From JARRQJ01 sp963810615 (lineage in GTDB: Bacteria > Pseudomonadota > Gammaproteobacteria > DRLM01): DNA of 64,000 bases. Positions 27,753-36,076 of the stretch are shown piece after piece (position 1 is the first letter of the stretch; every line of letters begins with the position of its first letter). A program made the position numbers and the translations under genes. The stretch is from assembly GCA_963810615.1 (NCBI GenBank), contig CAWEOA010000003.1, positions 62,001-126,000 of the forward strand, in the 5' to 3' direction. The notes under the pieces were generated by a model, which saw only the letters and a list, made by a program, of their open reading frames with translations, ran no database searches and was not told the DNA's origin.

Positions 27753-29117
27753 ATGAGTCAACCGAAGGTGTTGGTGGTAGAAGACGATGTTTCCTTACGT
27801 GAAGCCTTGTCCGATACTTTACAGCTTGCAGGCTACTCGGTAACCAGTGCGGCCGATGGCGCTACGGCATTGGATGAATTAGAGAAAGATAAGTTTGACG
27901 TTGTCGTGAGTGATGTGCAAATGGGACCCATGGACGGCAGTGAGCTGTTGAGAAATATCAAAAAGCACCATCCGCAGTTGCCAGTTATTCTGATGACCGC
28001 CTATGGCACCATTCAAAAGGCGGTGGAGGCGATGCATGATGGCGCAGCCGACTACATCGTAAAGCCATTCGAGATCGATGCGCTGGTAAGTATTATCGAA
28101 CGTTACAGTGCCGCGGTTATCGAAAATCAGTCGGGGCTAATAGCGGAAGATCAACGAACCCGTAATCTGATCGAACTGGCCAAGAGGGTGGCCGAAACCG
28201 ATGCCACTGTAATGATAAGCGGTGAAAGTGGAACCGGTAAGGAAGTGTTTGCCCGATATATTCATAACAACTCAAGACGCTCGCAAGGGCCGTTTGTCGC
28301 TATCAATTGTGCGGCGATACCGGAAAATATGCTGGAGGCGTTACTGTTCGGCTATGAAAAAGGGGCCTTCACCGGCGCATATCAAGCCTCGGCGGGAAAA
28401 TTCGAGCAAGCCAACGGCGGTACTTTGCTGCTGGATGAAATATCGGAAATGGATTTGGGGTTGCAGGCGAAGCTACTTCGGGTATTGCAGGAACGCGAAG
28501 TGGAACGTTTGGGCGGCCGCAAAGTCATCCCGCTCGATGTAAGAGTGTTGGCTACATCCAATCGTGTCATGCGTGAGGAAGTGGATCTCGGAAGATTTCG
28601 TGAGGATCTATATTATAGGTTGCATGTTTTTCCGATAAATATCCCTCCCCTGCGAGAGCGCGACAGCGACATATTGCCCTTGTCCAAATTTCTATTGCAA
28701 AGGCATGCCGATGGCAAGATCGTTCCCGAATTGACCGTCGGTGCACAGGCGCTTCTTTTGGAGCATGCATGGCCCGGCAATATTCGAGAACTGGATAATG
28801 TAATGCAACGAGCCATGATATTAAGGCGTGGCAATGCAATTACTCCCGAGGATTTATGCTTTGAGCCGTCTCGCGAGTCACGATCGGCAAATCATGTAAA
28901 TGTCGTCGAATTGTCGGAACAGGCCAACGATCTTGGTGATGAATTGAAGAAGAAGGAACATATTCTGATTATTGAGGCGCTGCAGGCGGGTCACGGTAAT
29001 CGCAAGCATGCGGCGATGAAGCTAGGTATCAGCGAACGTACCTTACGTTACAAGTTGGCAAGGATGCGTGATGAGGGCGTAAATATTCCTAGAGGATATG
29101 GTGTGGGTGTGGGCTAG
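27753..29117 (+). CDS. fleR: FleR, sigma-54-dependent response regulator
   Basis: 454 residues from ATG 27753 (SD GGTAGGAG). Receiver domain: VVEDD, phospho-acceptor in VVSDVQMGPMDG (about residue 54), and Lys in IVKPF. AAA+ domain: Walker A SGESGTGKE (about 156), GAFTGA (about 203), GGTLLLDEIS as Walker B. C-terminal Fis-type helix-turn-helix: KHAAMKLGISERTLRYKL. Family knowledge: phosphorylated FleR activates sigma-54 promoters of hook and basal-body genes. fleS and fleR are 22 bp apart and share the sigma-54 promoter at 26405. Confidence 0.94.
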   Translation: MSQPKVLVVEDDVSLREALSDTLQLAGYSVTSAADGATALDELEKDKFDVVVSDVQMGPMDGSELLRNIKKHHPQLPVILMTAYGTIQKAVEAMHDGAADYIVKPFEIDALVSIIERYSAAVIENQSGLIAEDQRTRNLIELAKRVAETDATVMISGESGTGKEVFARYIHNNSRRSQGPFVAINCAAIPENMLEALLFGYEKGAFTGAYQASAGKFEQANGGTLLLDEISEMDLGLQAKLLRVLQEREVERLGGRKVIPLDVRVLATSNRVMREEVDLGRFREDLYYRLHVFPINIPPLRERDSDILPLSKFLLQRHADGKIVPELTVGAQALLLEHAWPGNIRELDNVMQRAMILRRGNAITPEDLCFEPSRESRSANHVNVVELSEQANDLGDELKKKEHILIIEALQAGHGNRKHAAMKLGISERTLRYKLARMRDEGVNIPRGYGVGVG

Positions 29118-29143
29118 CCGCCGAGCATGGGAGACGAAATACA

Positions 29144-29464
29144 ATGAGTGATATCGATATTAGTAAGGCAATATCCCAATTACAGGCGATGGCGGCCGCA
29201 GCCCAAGGACAAGTGACGCCAAAAGTCGATGCGGGCAATGCCGGAGAATTCGGGGCGTTGCTCAAATCAGCCATTGATAATGTGAACGATGTCCAGCAGC
29301 AAGCAGGCAAGATTTCGGACTCATTCGAGAAGGGCGACCCCCAGACGGACCTGACGGAAGTAATGGTCGCCTTGCAGAAAGCCAAAATTTCCTTCCAGGC
29401 AATGGTTGAGGTTAGGAATAAATTGGTGGTGGCGTATCAGGATGTCATGAATATGCAGATTTAA
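29144..29464 (+). CDS. fliE: FliE, MS-ring/rod junction protein
   Basis: 106 residues. Conserved segments are FGALLKSAIDNVNDVQQQA and the C-terminal VMVALQKAKISFQAMVEVRNKL, the FliE signature. FliE links the MS ring with the rod and is the first axial protein exported. It starts 26 bp after fleR with no own promoter visible, so it is probably transcribed with fleSR or from a start inside fleR. Confidence 0.95.
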   Translation: MSDIDISKAISQLQAMAAAAQGQVTPKVDAGNAGEFGALLKSAIDNVNDVQQQAGKISDSFEKGDPQTDLTEVMVALQKAKISFQAMVEVRNKLVVAYQDVMNMQI

Positions 29465-29526
29465 GCAATACCTTCAATGCTTCGGATGACGGCACTAAAT
29501 AATTAAATAGGAAGCGATAAGAAATC

Positions 29527-31167
29527 ATGGCAGAAGCATCATCACAAATGAAAATGGTGTCGGCCTTATCGGGATTTGGCAATCTCTCCATAATGCGGCA
29601 ATTGTTGTTGATGGCTGGACTTGCCGCCAGTATTGCCTTCGGCGTGGTGATAGTGATGTGGTCGCAGCAGCCGAATTACGTCATGCTCTATGGCGGCCTA
29701 GCCGATCAAGATTCATTGGATGTGACCAATGCCTTGGATCGATCCGGAATCCCCTACAAAATAAGTTCGGGATCTGGAACCATTTTGGTGCCGGGGGATC
29801 GCGTTCACGAGGCGAGGATGAATTTGGCCGGCCAGGGCCTACCTAAAGAAACGGCAACCGGATATGAACTCCTGGACAAGGATCAGGGCTTCGGGGTTAG
29901 CCAATTTATGGAGAATGCCCGCTATCAGCGCGCTCTGGAAGGTGAGCTCGCCAAGACCATCAGCAGTATGAGCAATGTGCAAAGTGCGCGCGTGCATTTG
30001 GCTATTCCCAAGCAGTCCGAATTCGTGCGTGATCGTAAAGAGCCTTCCGCTTCTATCATGTTAAATGCGTACGGCGGCCGTCCGATTCGCGATGGTCAGG
30101 TTGCGGCCATTGTTCACCTGGTGGCCTCGAGCGTTTCAAATCTGTCACCGGATAAGATCACCATCGTTGATCAAAGCGGAAAGTTGCTTACATCCCAAAC
30201 GTCCTCCGATTCGTTGCGCTTAACCGCGACGCAGTTTGACTATAGGAAAAAGGTCGAGGATTACTATACGAAGAGAATCGAGGATATCCTTTCTCCGATT
30301 CTCGGGTCGGGGGGTGTGAGGGCTCAGGTCTCGGCCGATATGGATTTCAATCAAACCGAGCAGACTCAGGAGAGTTACAATCCCGATCTGCCGGCGGTTC
30401 GCAGCGAGCAGACATACGAAGACCATTCAAACGGTTCATCAACCGCGGCAGGCGTTCCCGGGGCGCTGAGCAATCAACCGCCCGGTGCGAAAAACGGCGC
30501 CAATCAGCAAGGTCAGAATGGCAATGGAAACTCGCCGGCGGGCGGCGACACGGTTCGCCGTGTTACGAGAAATTACGAACTCGACAAGACCATAAGCCAT
30601 ACCAATTATCAGACAGGCTTGATACGTAAGCTGTCCATTGCGGTAGTGGCCGATGATCATCAGAAAGTGGATGACAATGGTAATGTCGAGCATACCCCGC
30701 TGACAGAGGCGGAATTGACGCGCATTACGGCGGTGGTCAAGGAAGCCGTGGGCTTTAATGCCGAGCGCGGCGACAGTGTCAATGTCATCAATGCCTCGTT
30801 CGCGCAGCCGCCGGCCCTGGAAGCACCGCCTGAAACACCGTTCTACCAGAAGCCCTGGGTGTGGGACGTGGCCAAACAGGTCGGCGCAGGCGTAGGCGTG
30901 ATATTGCTGATATTCGGTGTGTTTAGGCCGCTGTTGCGCAGCTTGGTTGATAAGGCGCCGCCGCCCGGCACCATGGTGATGGCCAGTAGCGGTGGTGGTG
31001 ATTTGCCTGCTCCGGGAGGGATGGCGATGAACGGGCAACAAATGCAAGGTCAGCTGCCGGGACCGAATAACTATGAGCAACAGCTGGGAGCGATCAAGGG
31101 CATGGCAACGCAGGATCCCAAGCGGGTGGCTCAGGTAGTCAAGAATTGGGTATCCACGGATGGCTGA
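29527..31167 (+). CDS. fliF: FliF, MS-ring protein
   Basis: 546 residues. The first transmembrane segment (LLLMAGLAASIAFGVVIVMW, about 28-47) is followed by the ring-building motifs with YMLYGGLAD-like text (YVMLYGGLADQDS), then a proline/glycine/asparagine-rich variable stretch (about 300-345). The second membrane segment lies near residues 455-475 (VGAGVGVILLIFGVF), and the C-terminal tail binds FliG. FliF is the base of the flagellum in the inner membrane. Its 3' end overlaps fliG by 8 bp. Confidence 0.96.
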   Translation: MAEASSQMKMVSALSGFGNLSIMRQLLLMAGLAASIAFGVVIVMWSQQPNYVMLYGGLADQDSLDVTNALDRSGIPYKISSGSGTILVPGDRVHEARMNLAGQGLPKETATGYELLDKDQGFGVSQFMENARYQRALEGELAKTISSMSNVQSARVHLAIPKQSEFVRDRKEPSASIMLNAYGGRPIRDGQVAAIVHLVASSVSNLSPDKITIVDQSGKLLTSQTSSDSLRLTATQFDYRKKVEDYYTKRIEDILSPILGSGGVRAQVSADMDFNQTEQTQESYNPDLPAVRSEQTYEDHSNGSSTAAGVPGALSNQPPGAKNGANQQGQNGNGNSPAGGDTVRRVTRNYELDKTISHTNYQTGLIRKLSIAVVADDHQKVDDNGNVEHTPLTEAELTRITAVVKEAVGFNAERGDSVNVINASFAQPPALEAPPETPFYQKPWVWDVAKQVGAGVGVILLIFGVFRPLLRSLVDKAPPPGTMVMASSGGGDLPAPGGMAMNGQQMQGQLPGPNNYEQQLGAIKGMATQDPKRVAQVVKNWVSTDG

Positions 31168-32170
31168 GACGGACCGCATAAGTAAAGGGGTGGAGCGCGC
31201 CGCCATATTATTAATGGCGTTGGGCGAGCAAGCAGCCGCCGAAATTTTAAGGCATATGAACCCCAAGGAGGTACAGAGAGTCGGTGCCGCTATGGCCACG
31301 CTGAGCAACGTCTCGACGTCTCAAGTTCAAGTGGTGGTGTCTGATTTTATCACCACTGTGGAAAGCCAAACGGCATTGGGTGTGGGTTCCGAAGACTATA
31401 TTCGCAGCGTTATGGTCTCGGCCTTGGGCGAGGAAAAGGCCGGGAGCCTGATCGATAGGATTTTGACCGGTGCCACCACCAAGGGACTGGAAGCGCTTAA
31501 ATGGATGGACCCGCGGGCGGTTGCGGAGATAATCCGCCTGGAACATCCGCAAATTATCGCCATCGTCCTATCCTATTTAGACGGTGACCAGTCGGCAGAA
31601 GTACTGACCATGCTTCCGGAGAGGATGCGATCGGATATTCTCATGCGCATCGCCTCGTTGGACGGCATTCACCCCAGCGCCCTGCGCGAACTGGACGATA
31701 TCCTGGAAAAACAGTTTACCGGCAATAATAATGTGAAGTCCTCTAACGTCGGGGGAACCCGGGCCGCCGCAGATATTCTTAATTTCATGGATGCATCCAA
31801 AGGAAACCAGGTCATGGATTTGATAAAGGAATCAGATCCGGATCTGGGTCAAAAGATCGAGGATCTGATGTTTGTCTTCGATAATCTTATTGAGGTGGAT
31901 GATCGCGGAATCCAGGCGCTGCTCCGCGAAGTATCATCGGATTCACTGATTATCGCCCTGAAGGGCGCCGATGAAGGAATCAAAGAGAAAATACTCAAGA
32001 ACATGTCGAAACGGGCGGCGGAAATGTTGCGGGAAGACTTGGAGGCCAAAGGCCCCGTGAAACTCAGCGAAGTCGAAGCCGCGCAGAAAGAGATCCTGGC
32101 CATCGCCAGAAGGATGTCCGAGTCCGGTGAAATCGCATTAGGAAGTCAAGGTGGCGATGAATATGTCTAA
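31160..32170 (+). CDS. fliG: FliG, rotor/switch protein
   Basis: 336 residues, the normal length. The N-terminal domain (KGVERAAILLMALGEQAAAEI) binds FliF; the middle has the EHPQIIAIVLSYL motif that meets FliM; the C-terminal domain carries the charged torque helix (VDDRGIQALLREVSSDSLI). Together with FliM and FliN, not encoded in this window, it forms the C-ring and turns against the stator. It overlaps fliF and fliH, so translation is coupled. Confidence 0.97.
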   Translation: MAETDRISKGVERAAILLMALGEQAAAEILRHMNPKEVQRVGAAMATLSNVSTSQVQVVVSDFITTVESQTALGVGSEDYIRSVMVSALGEEKAGSLIDRILTGATTKGLEALKWMDPRAVAEIIRLEHPQIIAIVLSYLDGDQSAEVLTMLPERMRSDILMRIASLDGIHPSALRELDDILEKQFTGNNNVKSSNVGGTRAAADILNFMDASKGNQVMDLIKESDPDLGQKIEDLMFVFDNLIEVDDRGIQALLREVSSDSLIIALKGADEGIKEKILKNMSKRAAEMLREDLEAKGPVKLSEVEAAQKEILAIARRMSESGEIALGSQGGDEYV

Positions 32171-32801
32171 AGTCCTAACCGGCGAGGCCATGTCCGGATT
32201 CAAGCGCTGGCAGGTTCCGGATGTTGCAGTAGGTGAAGGCATAGACGGACATGCCGGAAGCAATAAATACCTCACCGCGGTCCAGTTGGAGAGGATACAA
32301 AAGCAGGCATACGATGAGGCCTATGCGCGCGGCTTGAAGGAGGGGACGGCGGCCGGTCAATCTCACATCAAAGAGCAGGCGCAAGTATTTATCGGACTCG
32401 CCAATGCCTTGCATAATCCCATCAAACAAACGGATGAGAAAATCGAGAATGAGATTGTGCTGATGTGCATGACCATAGCCAAACAGATCATAAGACGCGA
32501 AATTACCATGGATTCCGGGCACATCATTTCCGTAATTCGCGAGGCGCTTGCGGCATTGCCCGTAGCCTCTCAAAAAGTACGTATCTTCCTGCATCCCGAC
32601 GACGTTGTTCTGGTGCGCAAGGTCATGGCTGAATTGAACGATGATATATCATGGAGCGTAGTCGACGATCTAAGCTTGACGCGGGGGGGCTGCAAGGTGA
32701 CCACCGAGAACTCCCAAATCGATGCGACGCTTGAAACGAGATTGGCAATGATCGCCTCGAAGATTCTGGTAGACGAAAGAAGCAATGACAAGTCTGAATA
32801 A
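32157..32801 (+). CDS. fliH: FliH, regulator of the export ATPase
   Basis: 214 residues from ATG 32157 (AAGG at 5 nt); a GTG at 32151 would add two residues. The protein has the FliH layout: a variable N-terminus with a Trp-containing motif (GFKRWQVPDV), a helical stalk with AxxxG-like pattern (QAYDEAYARGLKEGTAAG) and a C-terminal V-ATPase-E-like domain. FliH dimers hold FliI and dock it at FliN and FlhA. It overlaps fliG by 14 bp and fliI by 17 bp. Confidence 0.92.
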   Translation: MNMSKVLTGEAMSGFKRWQVPDVAVGEGIDGHAGSNKYLTAVQLERIQKQAYDEAYARGLKEGTAAGQSHIKEQAQVFIGLANALHNPIKQTDEKIENEIVLMCMTIAKQIIRREITMDSGHIISVIREALAALPVASQKVRIFLHPDDVVLVRKVMAELNDDISWSVVDDLSLTRGGCKVTTENSQIDATLETRLAMIASKILVDERSNDKSE

Positions 32802-34137
32802 TGATGTGGAAGCACCGTGGCTGGGTGGTCTGCGCAAACGTCGCAGCCTCCTTGAAAAAAGCATCCCTCTCATCGTGGAGGGACGTATCACGCGCATCGT
32901 CGGCTTGACGCTTGAGGCGGTAGGCTGCCAGTCGGCGATTGGATCCCGTTGTTTGGTGATGAAGTCGGCAAACTCCTATATTGAAGCCGAGGTAGTCGGG
33001 TTCTCCGGTGAGAGAACGTTCCTGATGCCGACCGGACCCATCCAAGGCTTATTGCCCAATGCGCGTGTGATCCCCGGTGAACCGAGTTATGAAATTCCGG
33101 TCGGCGCCGCCTTGCTGGGCAGGGTGGTGGATGGAACCGGTTCCCCCATTGACGATCTGGGGCCGATTGCCACCAACGCCCATATCTCGCTCAACGGCAA
33201 GATGATCAATCCCTTGTCTCGTGAACCTATCGATCAACCTCTGGATGTCGGGATTCGCGCCATCAACAGCCTGCTGACGGCGGGGAGGGGACAGCGCCTT
33301 GGCTTATTCGCCGGAAGCGGCGTCGGTAAGAGCGTGCTCTTGGGGATGATGACGCGCTTTACCAGCGCCGATGTGATTATAGTCGGTCTGATCGGAGAGC
33401 GTGGTCGAGAGGTGAAGGAATTCATCGAAAACATCCTGGGCAGTGACGGCATGCGCAGATCGGTAGTGGTAGCCACTCCGGCGGATAATCCCCCGCTGTT
33501 GCGCCTGCACGGCGCCTTGCTCGCCACGAGTATCGCCGAGTATTTTCGCGACCAGGGTAAGCACGTATTACTGTTGATGGATTCGCTGACCCGATATGCC
33601 CAGGCGCAGCGTGAAATCGGCCTGGCCATCGGCGAACCGCCCACCACCAAGGGTTACCCGCCTTCGGTGTTCGCCAAATTGCCGCAGTTAGTGGAACGTG
33701 CCGGCAACGGCAATAAGAATCAAGGATCGATTACCGGCTTTTATACGGTGTTAGCCGAAGGCGATGACCAGCAGGATCCCATCGCCGATGCGGCCCGCGC
33801 GGTGCTGGACGGGCACATCGTGCTGTCACGGCGCCTGGGTGAGGCCGGCCATTATCCGGCCATCGATATCGAGGCCTCGATCAGCCGTTCCATGACCGGC
33901 ATCGTTGACAAAGAGCATTTGCAGAATGCCCGAAAATTCCGCGAGCTCAATTCGGTTTATCAGCAGAACCGGGATTTGATCAGTATCGGGGCCTATACCC
34001 GCGGCAGCGATCCGCTGATCGATAAGGCCATCGACTTCAATCAGAGCATGACCGAATTCCTTCGTCAAGGTATGCATCAGCCGGTTTCATTCTCCGAGAG
34101 TCTTCAGCAATTGAAGACCCTGATGCATGCTGTTTAA
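32785..34137 (+). CDS. fliI: FliI, flagellar export ATPase
   Basis: 450 residues. It is homologous to F1 beta: Walker A LFAGSGVGKSVLL (about 172-184), the catalytic Glu in GLIGERGREVKEF, Walker B LLLMDSLTRYAQAQREIGLA (about 262-281). FliI hydrolyses ATP to help unfold and deliver export substrates at the gate. The gene is in the compact fliGHIJ block. Confidence 0.97.
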   Translation: MTSLNNDVEAPWLGGLRKRRSLLEKSIPLIVEGRITRIVGLTLEAVGCQSAIGSRCLVMKSANSYIEAEVVGFSGERTFLMPTGPIQGLLPNARVIPGEPSYEIPVGAALLGRVVDGTGSPIDDLGPIATNAHISLNGKMINPLSREPIDQPLDVGIRAINSLLTAGRGQRLGLFAGSGVGKSVLLGMMTRFTSADVIIVGLIGERGREVKEFIENILGSDGMRRSVVVATPADNPPLLRLHGALLATSIAEYFRDQGKHVLLLMDSLTRYAQAQREIGLAIGEPPTTKGYPPSVFAKLPQLVERAGNGNKNQGSITGFYTVLAEGDDQQDPIADAARAVLDGHIVLSRRLGEAGHYPAIDIEASISRSMTGIVDKEHLQNARKFRELNSVYQQNRDLISIGAYTRGSDPLIDKAIDFNQSMTEFLRQGMHQPVSFSESLQQLKTLMHAV

Positions 34138-34146
34138 GATGGCTAC

Positions 34147-34584
34147 ATGAAGAAATCGAAGCGACTGTCGGTACTGATCAAGATTGAGGAAGCCAATGAG
34201 CGGGAAGAGGCGCGGAAATTTTCTGGATATCAGAAGGTCGTTCAGGAAAATAGAAAAAAGCTTTCGGACCTGGAAGGTTACCTGAATGAATATAAAGATA
34301 TGTTTACGCAGCTAAGCGCCCGCGGGACGGAGGCGGATAAAATCCGATCATGCTATGCGTTCATCAGTCAATTGAACGAGGCGATTTCGCAACAGCAGAA
34401 GATGCTAAGCGAGGCGGAACGCGCCGCCGAGGAATACCGCCAGAACTGGCTGCAGGCCAAGCAGCGTATGGATATCCTGGAAAAAACCATAGACAAGTTT
34501 CGCGATGAGGAATTGCGGCACGAGCAGAAGACGGAACAAATCTTCGCGGATGAACTCAACCGCTATAAACGGCGCGACGATTAG
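34147..34584 (+). CDS. fliJ: FliJ, export ATPase stalk protein
   Basis: 145 residues, almost entirely charged coiled coil, with a conserved C-terminal QKTEQIFADEL segment. FliJ resembles the gamma subunit of F1 and inserts in the FliI hexamer, linking it to FlhA. It starts 9 bp after fliI. Its short distance to the fliK promoter suggests it ends the fliE-J unit. Confidence 0.93.
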   Translation: MKKSKRLSVLIKIEEANEREEARKFSGYQKVVQENRKKLSDLEGYLNEYKDMFTQLSARGTEADKIRSCYAFISQLNEAISQQQKMLSEAERAAEEYRQNWLQAKQRMDILEKTIDKFRDEELRHEQKTEQIFADELNRYKRRDD

Positions 34585-34608
34585 CGCCGGTTTGCCCCTT
34601 GCCATCGC

Positions 34609-34623
34609 TGGCACGCCTATTGC
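34609..34623 (+). promoter_or_regulatory. Sigma-54 promoter of fliK
   Basis: TGGCACGCCTATTGC is a perfect 15-of-15 match to the -24/-12 consensus frame. The predicted start is near 34635, 28 nt before fliK. Confidence 0.88.
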
Positions 34624-34662
34624 CTATAGTGAGTAGACAATAACTCTACTAACGAGGCAAAA

Positions 34663-35922
34663 ATGGCATCCACACCATTGGCTATTGGGACATCCCCGGT
34701 CTCCGTCACTCAGCCTGCTGAGGCCGGCAACCCTGCTTCTGCTGAAATAAATAATTCAAATCAATCAGATAAATTATCCTTCCCCCAGGCAATGAAGCAG
34801 GTGAAAGGCGGCGCCGACGGCAAGAGTACTAAGGACGCAAAGAATGACACCAAGAAGGATGATAATTCCGCGACAGCGCAGACAGCGCCCCAGCTCCAGA
34901 CGGCGGATGCCGTCTTGCCGCTTCCCGGCATACAGTTGCCGCACAGTCTGATTCAGGGCGAAGCCCCTGCCCCTGATTCCGCATCCGGTGCCACCGTCAC
35001 TGCCCCAGCGCCGGCCCAGACTGATGCAACTACATTAGGGGATCAGGCTACATCGGCAGCCGCCAATGGTGGATTGCCGGGGCTGATTCCGCTGCAGGTG
35101 GATGCCAAGGGCGGGGATGGTAAAGGTGTTCAGAAAACCGCTCAGCCGGTGGGGGATAACAAAACCACTTCGTTATTGCAGTCGGCTCAACAGATGAGCA
35201 GCGACGCGGCGGCAAAAGCCTCTGCGGCGTCTACCGCTGTAAGCGATGATCAATCGTCGCTTAACGCCAAGTCCGATTTCAGCGCGCTAATCACCGCGTC
35301 GCACGGCAACCAGCTAAGCGCCCAGACCCTTAACCAGGATCTGGCCGGTGCTGCATTAGACAAGCACACCGGCCTGGCCGGCGCTGCAACGCACATGGGG
35401 CTGGATACCGCTGGCGGTTTGAATGCCTTGACCCAAGGCACGGACAAGCTCCATCAAACCCAAACGACGCCGCCGGCGATCTCGGTTCCCATGAAGACGC
35501 CGCAATGGGGTGACGAACTAAGCAATCGCGTCATGTGGATGGTGCAGCACGACGTGCAAACGGCGAGCATCAAGATCAATCCTCCTCACCTGGGGCCGCT
35601 TGAGGTACAAGTCTCCATGAATAAGGATCATGTGGACGTGAGCTTCAATTCTCATCATGCAGGGGTGAAGGAAGCGCTGGACGCATCGATACCAAAATTG
35701 AAGGAGATGTTGGGCAGCAGCGGCTTGCAGCTGGGGGATGCCAATGTCACACATCACTCATTTTCGGGGCAGAGCCAATATAACAATCAAGGTTCGGGGC
35801 AGCAGTATCCAGGCGGTGGCGGACAGCATATCGATACCACTCTATCCGACAGCGAAGAAATCGTGAGTCCGACGGTATATAGTTGGGATGCCGGGGCCGG
35901 AGCGATAGATTTTTACGCTTGA
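34663..35922 (+). CDS. fliK: FliK, hook-length control protein
   Basis: 419 residues. The first 270 residues are low-complexity (Ala, Thr, Gln, Asp, Lys), the flexible ruler. The C-terminal switch domain is clear: TASIKINPPHLGPLEVQVSM and VKEALDASIPKLKEML, which in the family contacts FlhB to stop hook growth. The tail is glycine- and glutamine-rich. It is the last gene of the flagellar cluster here: fliL and later genes do not follow, and the next gene is convergent. Confidence 0.93.
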   Translation: MASTPLAIGTSPVSVTQPAEAGNPASAEINNSNQSDKLSFPQAMKQVKGGADGKSTKDAKNDTKKDDNSATAQTAPQLQTADAVLPLPGIQLPHSLIQGEAPAPDSASGATVTAPAPAQTDATTLGDQATSAAANGGLPGLIPLQVDAKGGDGKGVQKTAQPVGDNKTTSLLQSAQQMSSDAAAKASAASTAVSDDQSSLNAKSDFSALITASHGNQLSAQTLNQDLAGAALDKHTGLAGAATHMGLDTAGGLNALTQGTDKLHQTQTTPPAISVPMKTPQWGDELSNRVMWMVQHDVQTASIKINPPHLGPLEVQVSMNKDHVDVSFNSHHAGVKEALDASIPKLKEMLGSSGLQLGDANVTHHSFSGQSQYNNQGSGQQYPGGGGQHIDTTLSDSEEIVSPTVYSWDAGAGAIDFYA

Positions 35923-36029
35923 TCGCTGAAGATGGTACGAGGGATACGCTTTGCATTCGCTATGGATTTCGCGCACGGTTTGCTAAGTCGATCGTGAACC
36001 CCTAGCTCGGAACACGACCGGTAAGCGAT

Positions 36030-36060
36030 AAGGCAGTATTAAAAAAAGAGGTCGTCCTTG
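36030..36060 (-). terminator. Possible terminator after the phosphofructokinase gene
   Basis: An imperfect 7-bp stem (GGTCGTC/GGCGGCC on the plus strand) is followed on the minus strand by seven T. It lies between the convergent fliK and phosphofructokinase genes. The stem is imperfect in the minus transcript. Confidence 0.3.
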
Positions 36061-36076
36061 GCGGCCTGTTAATCTG

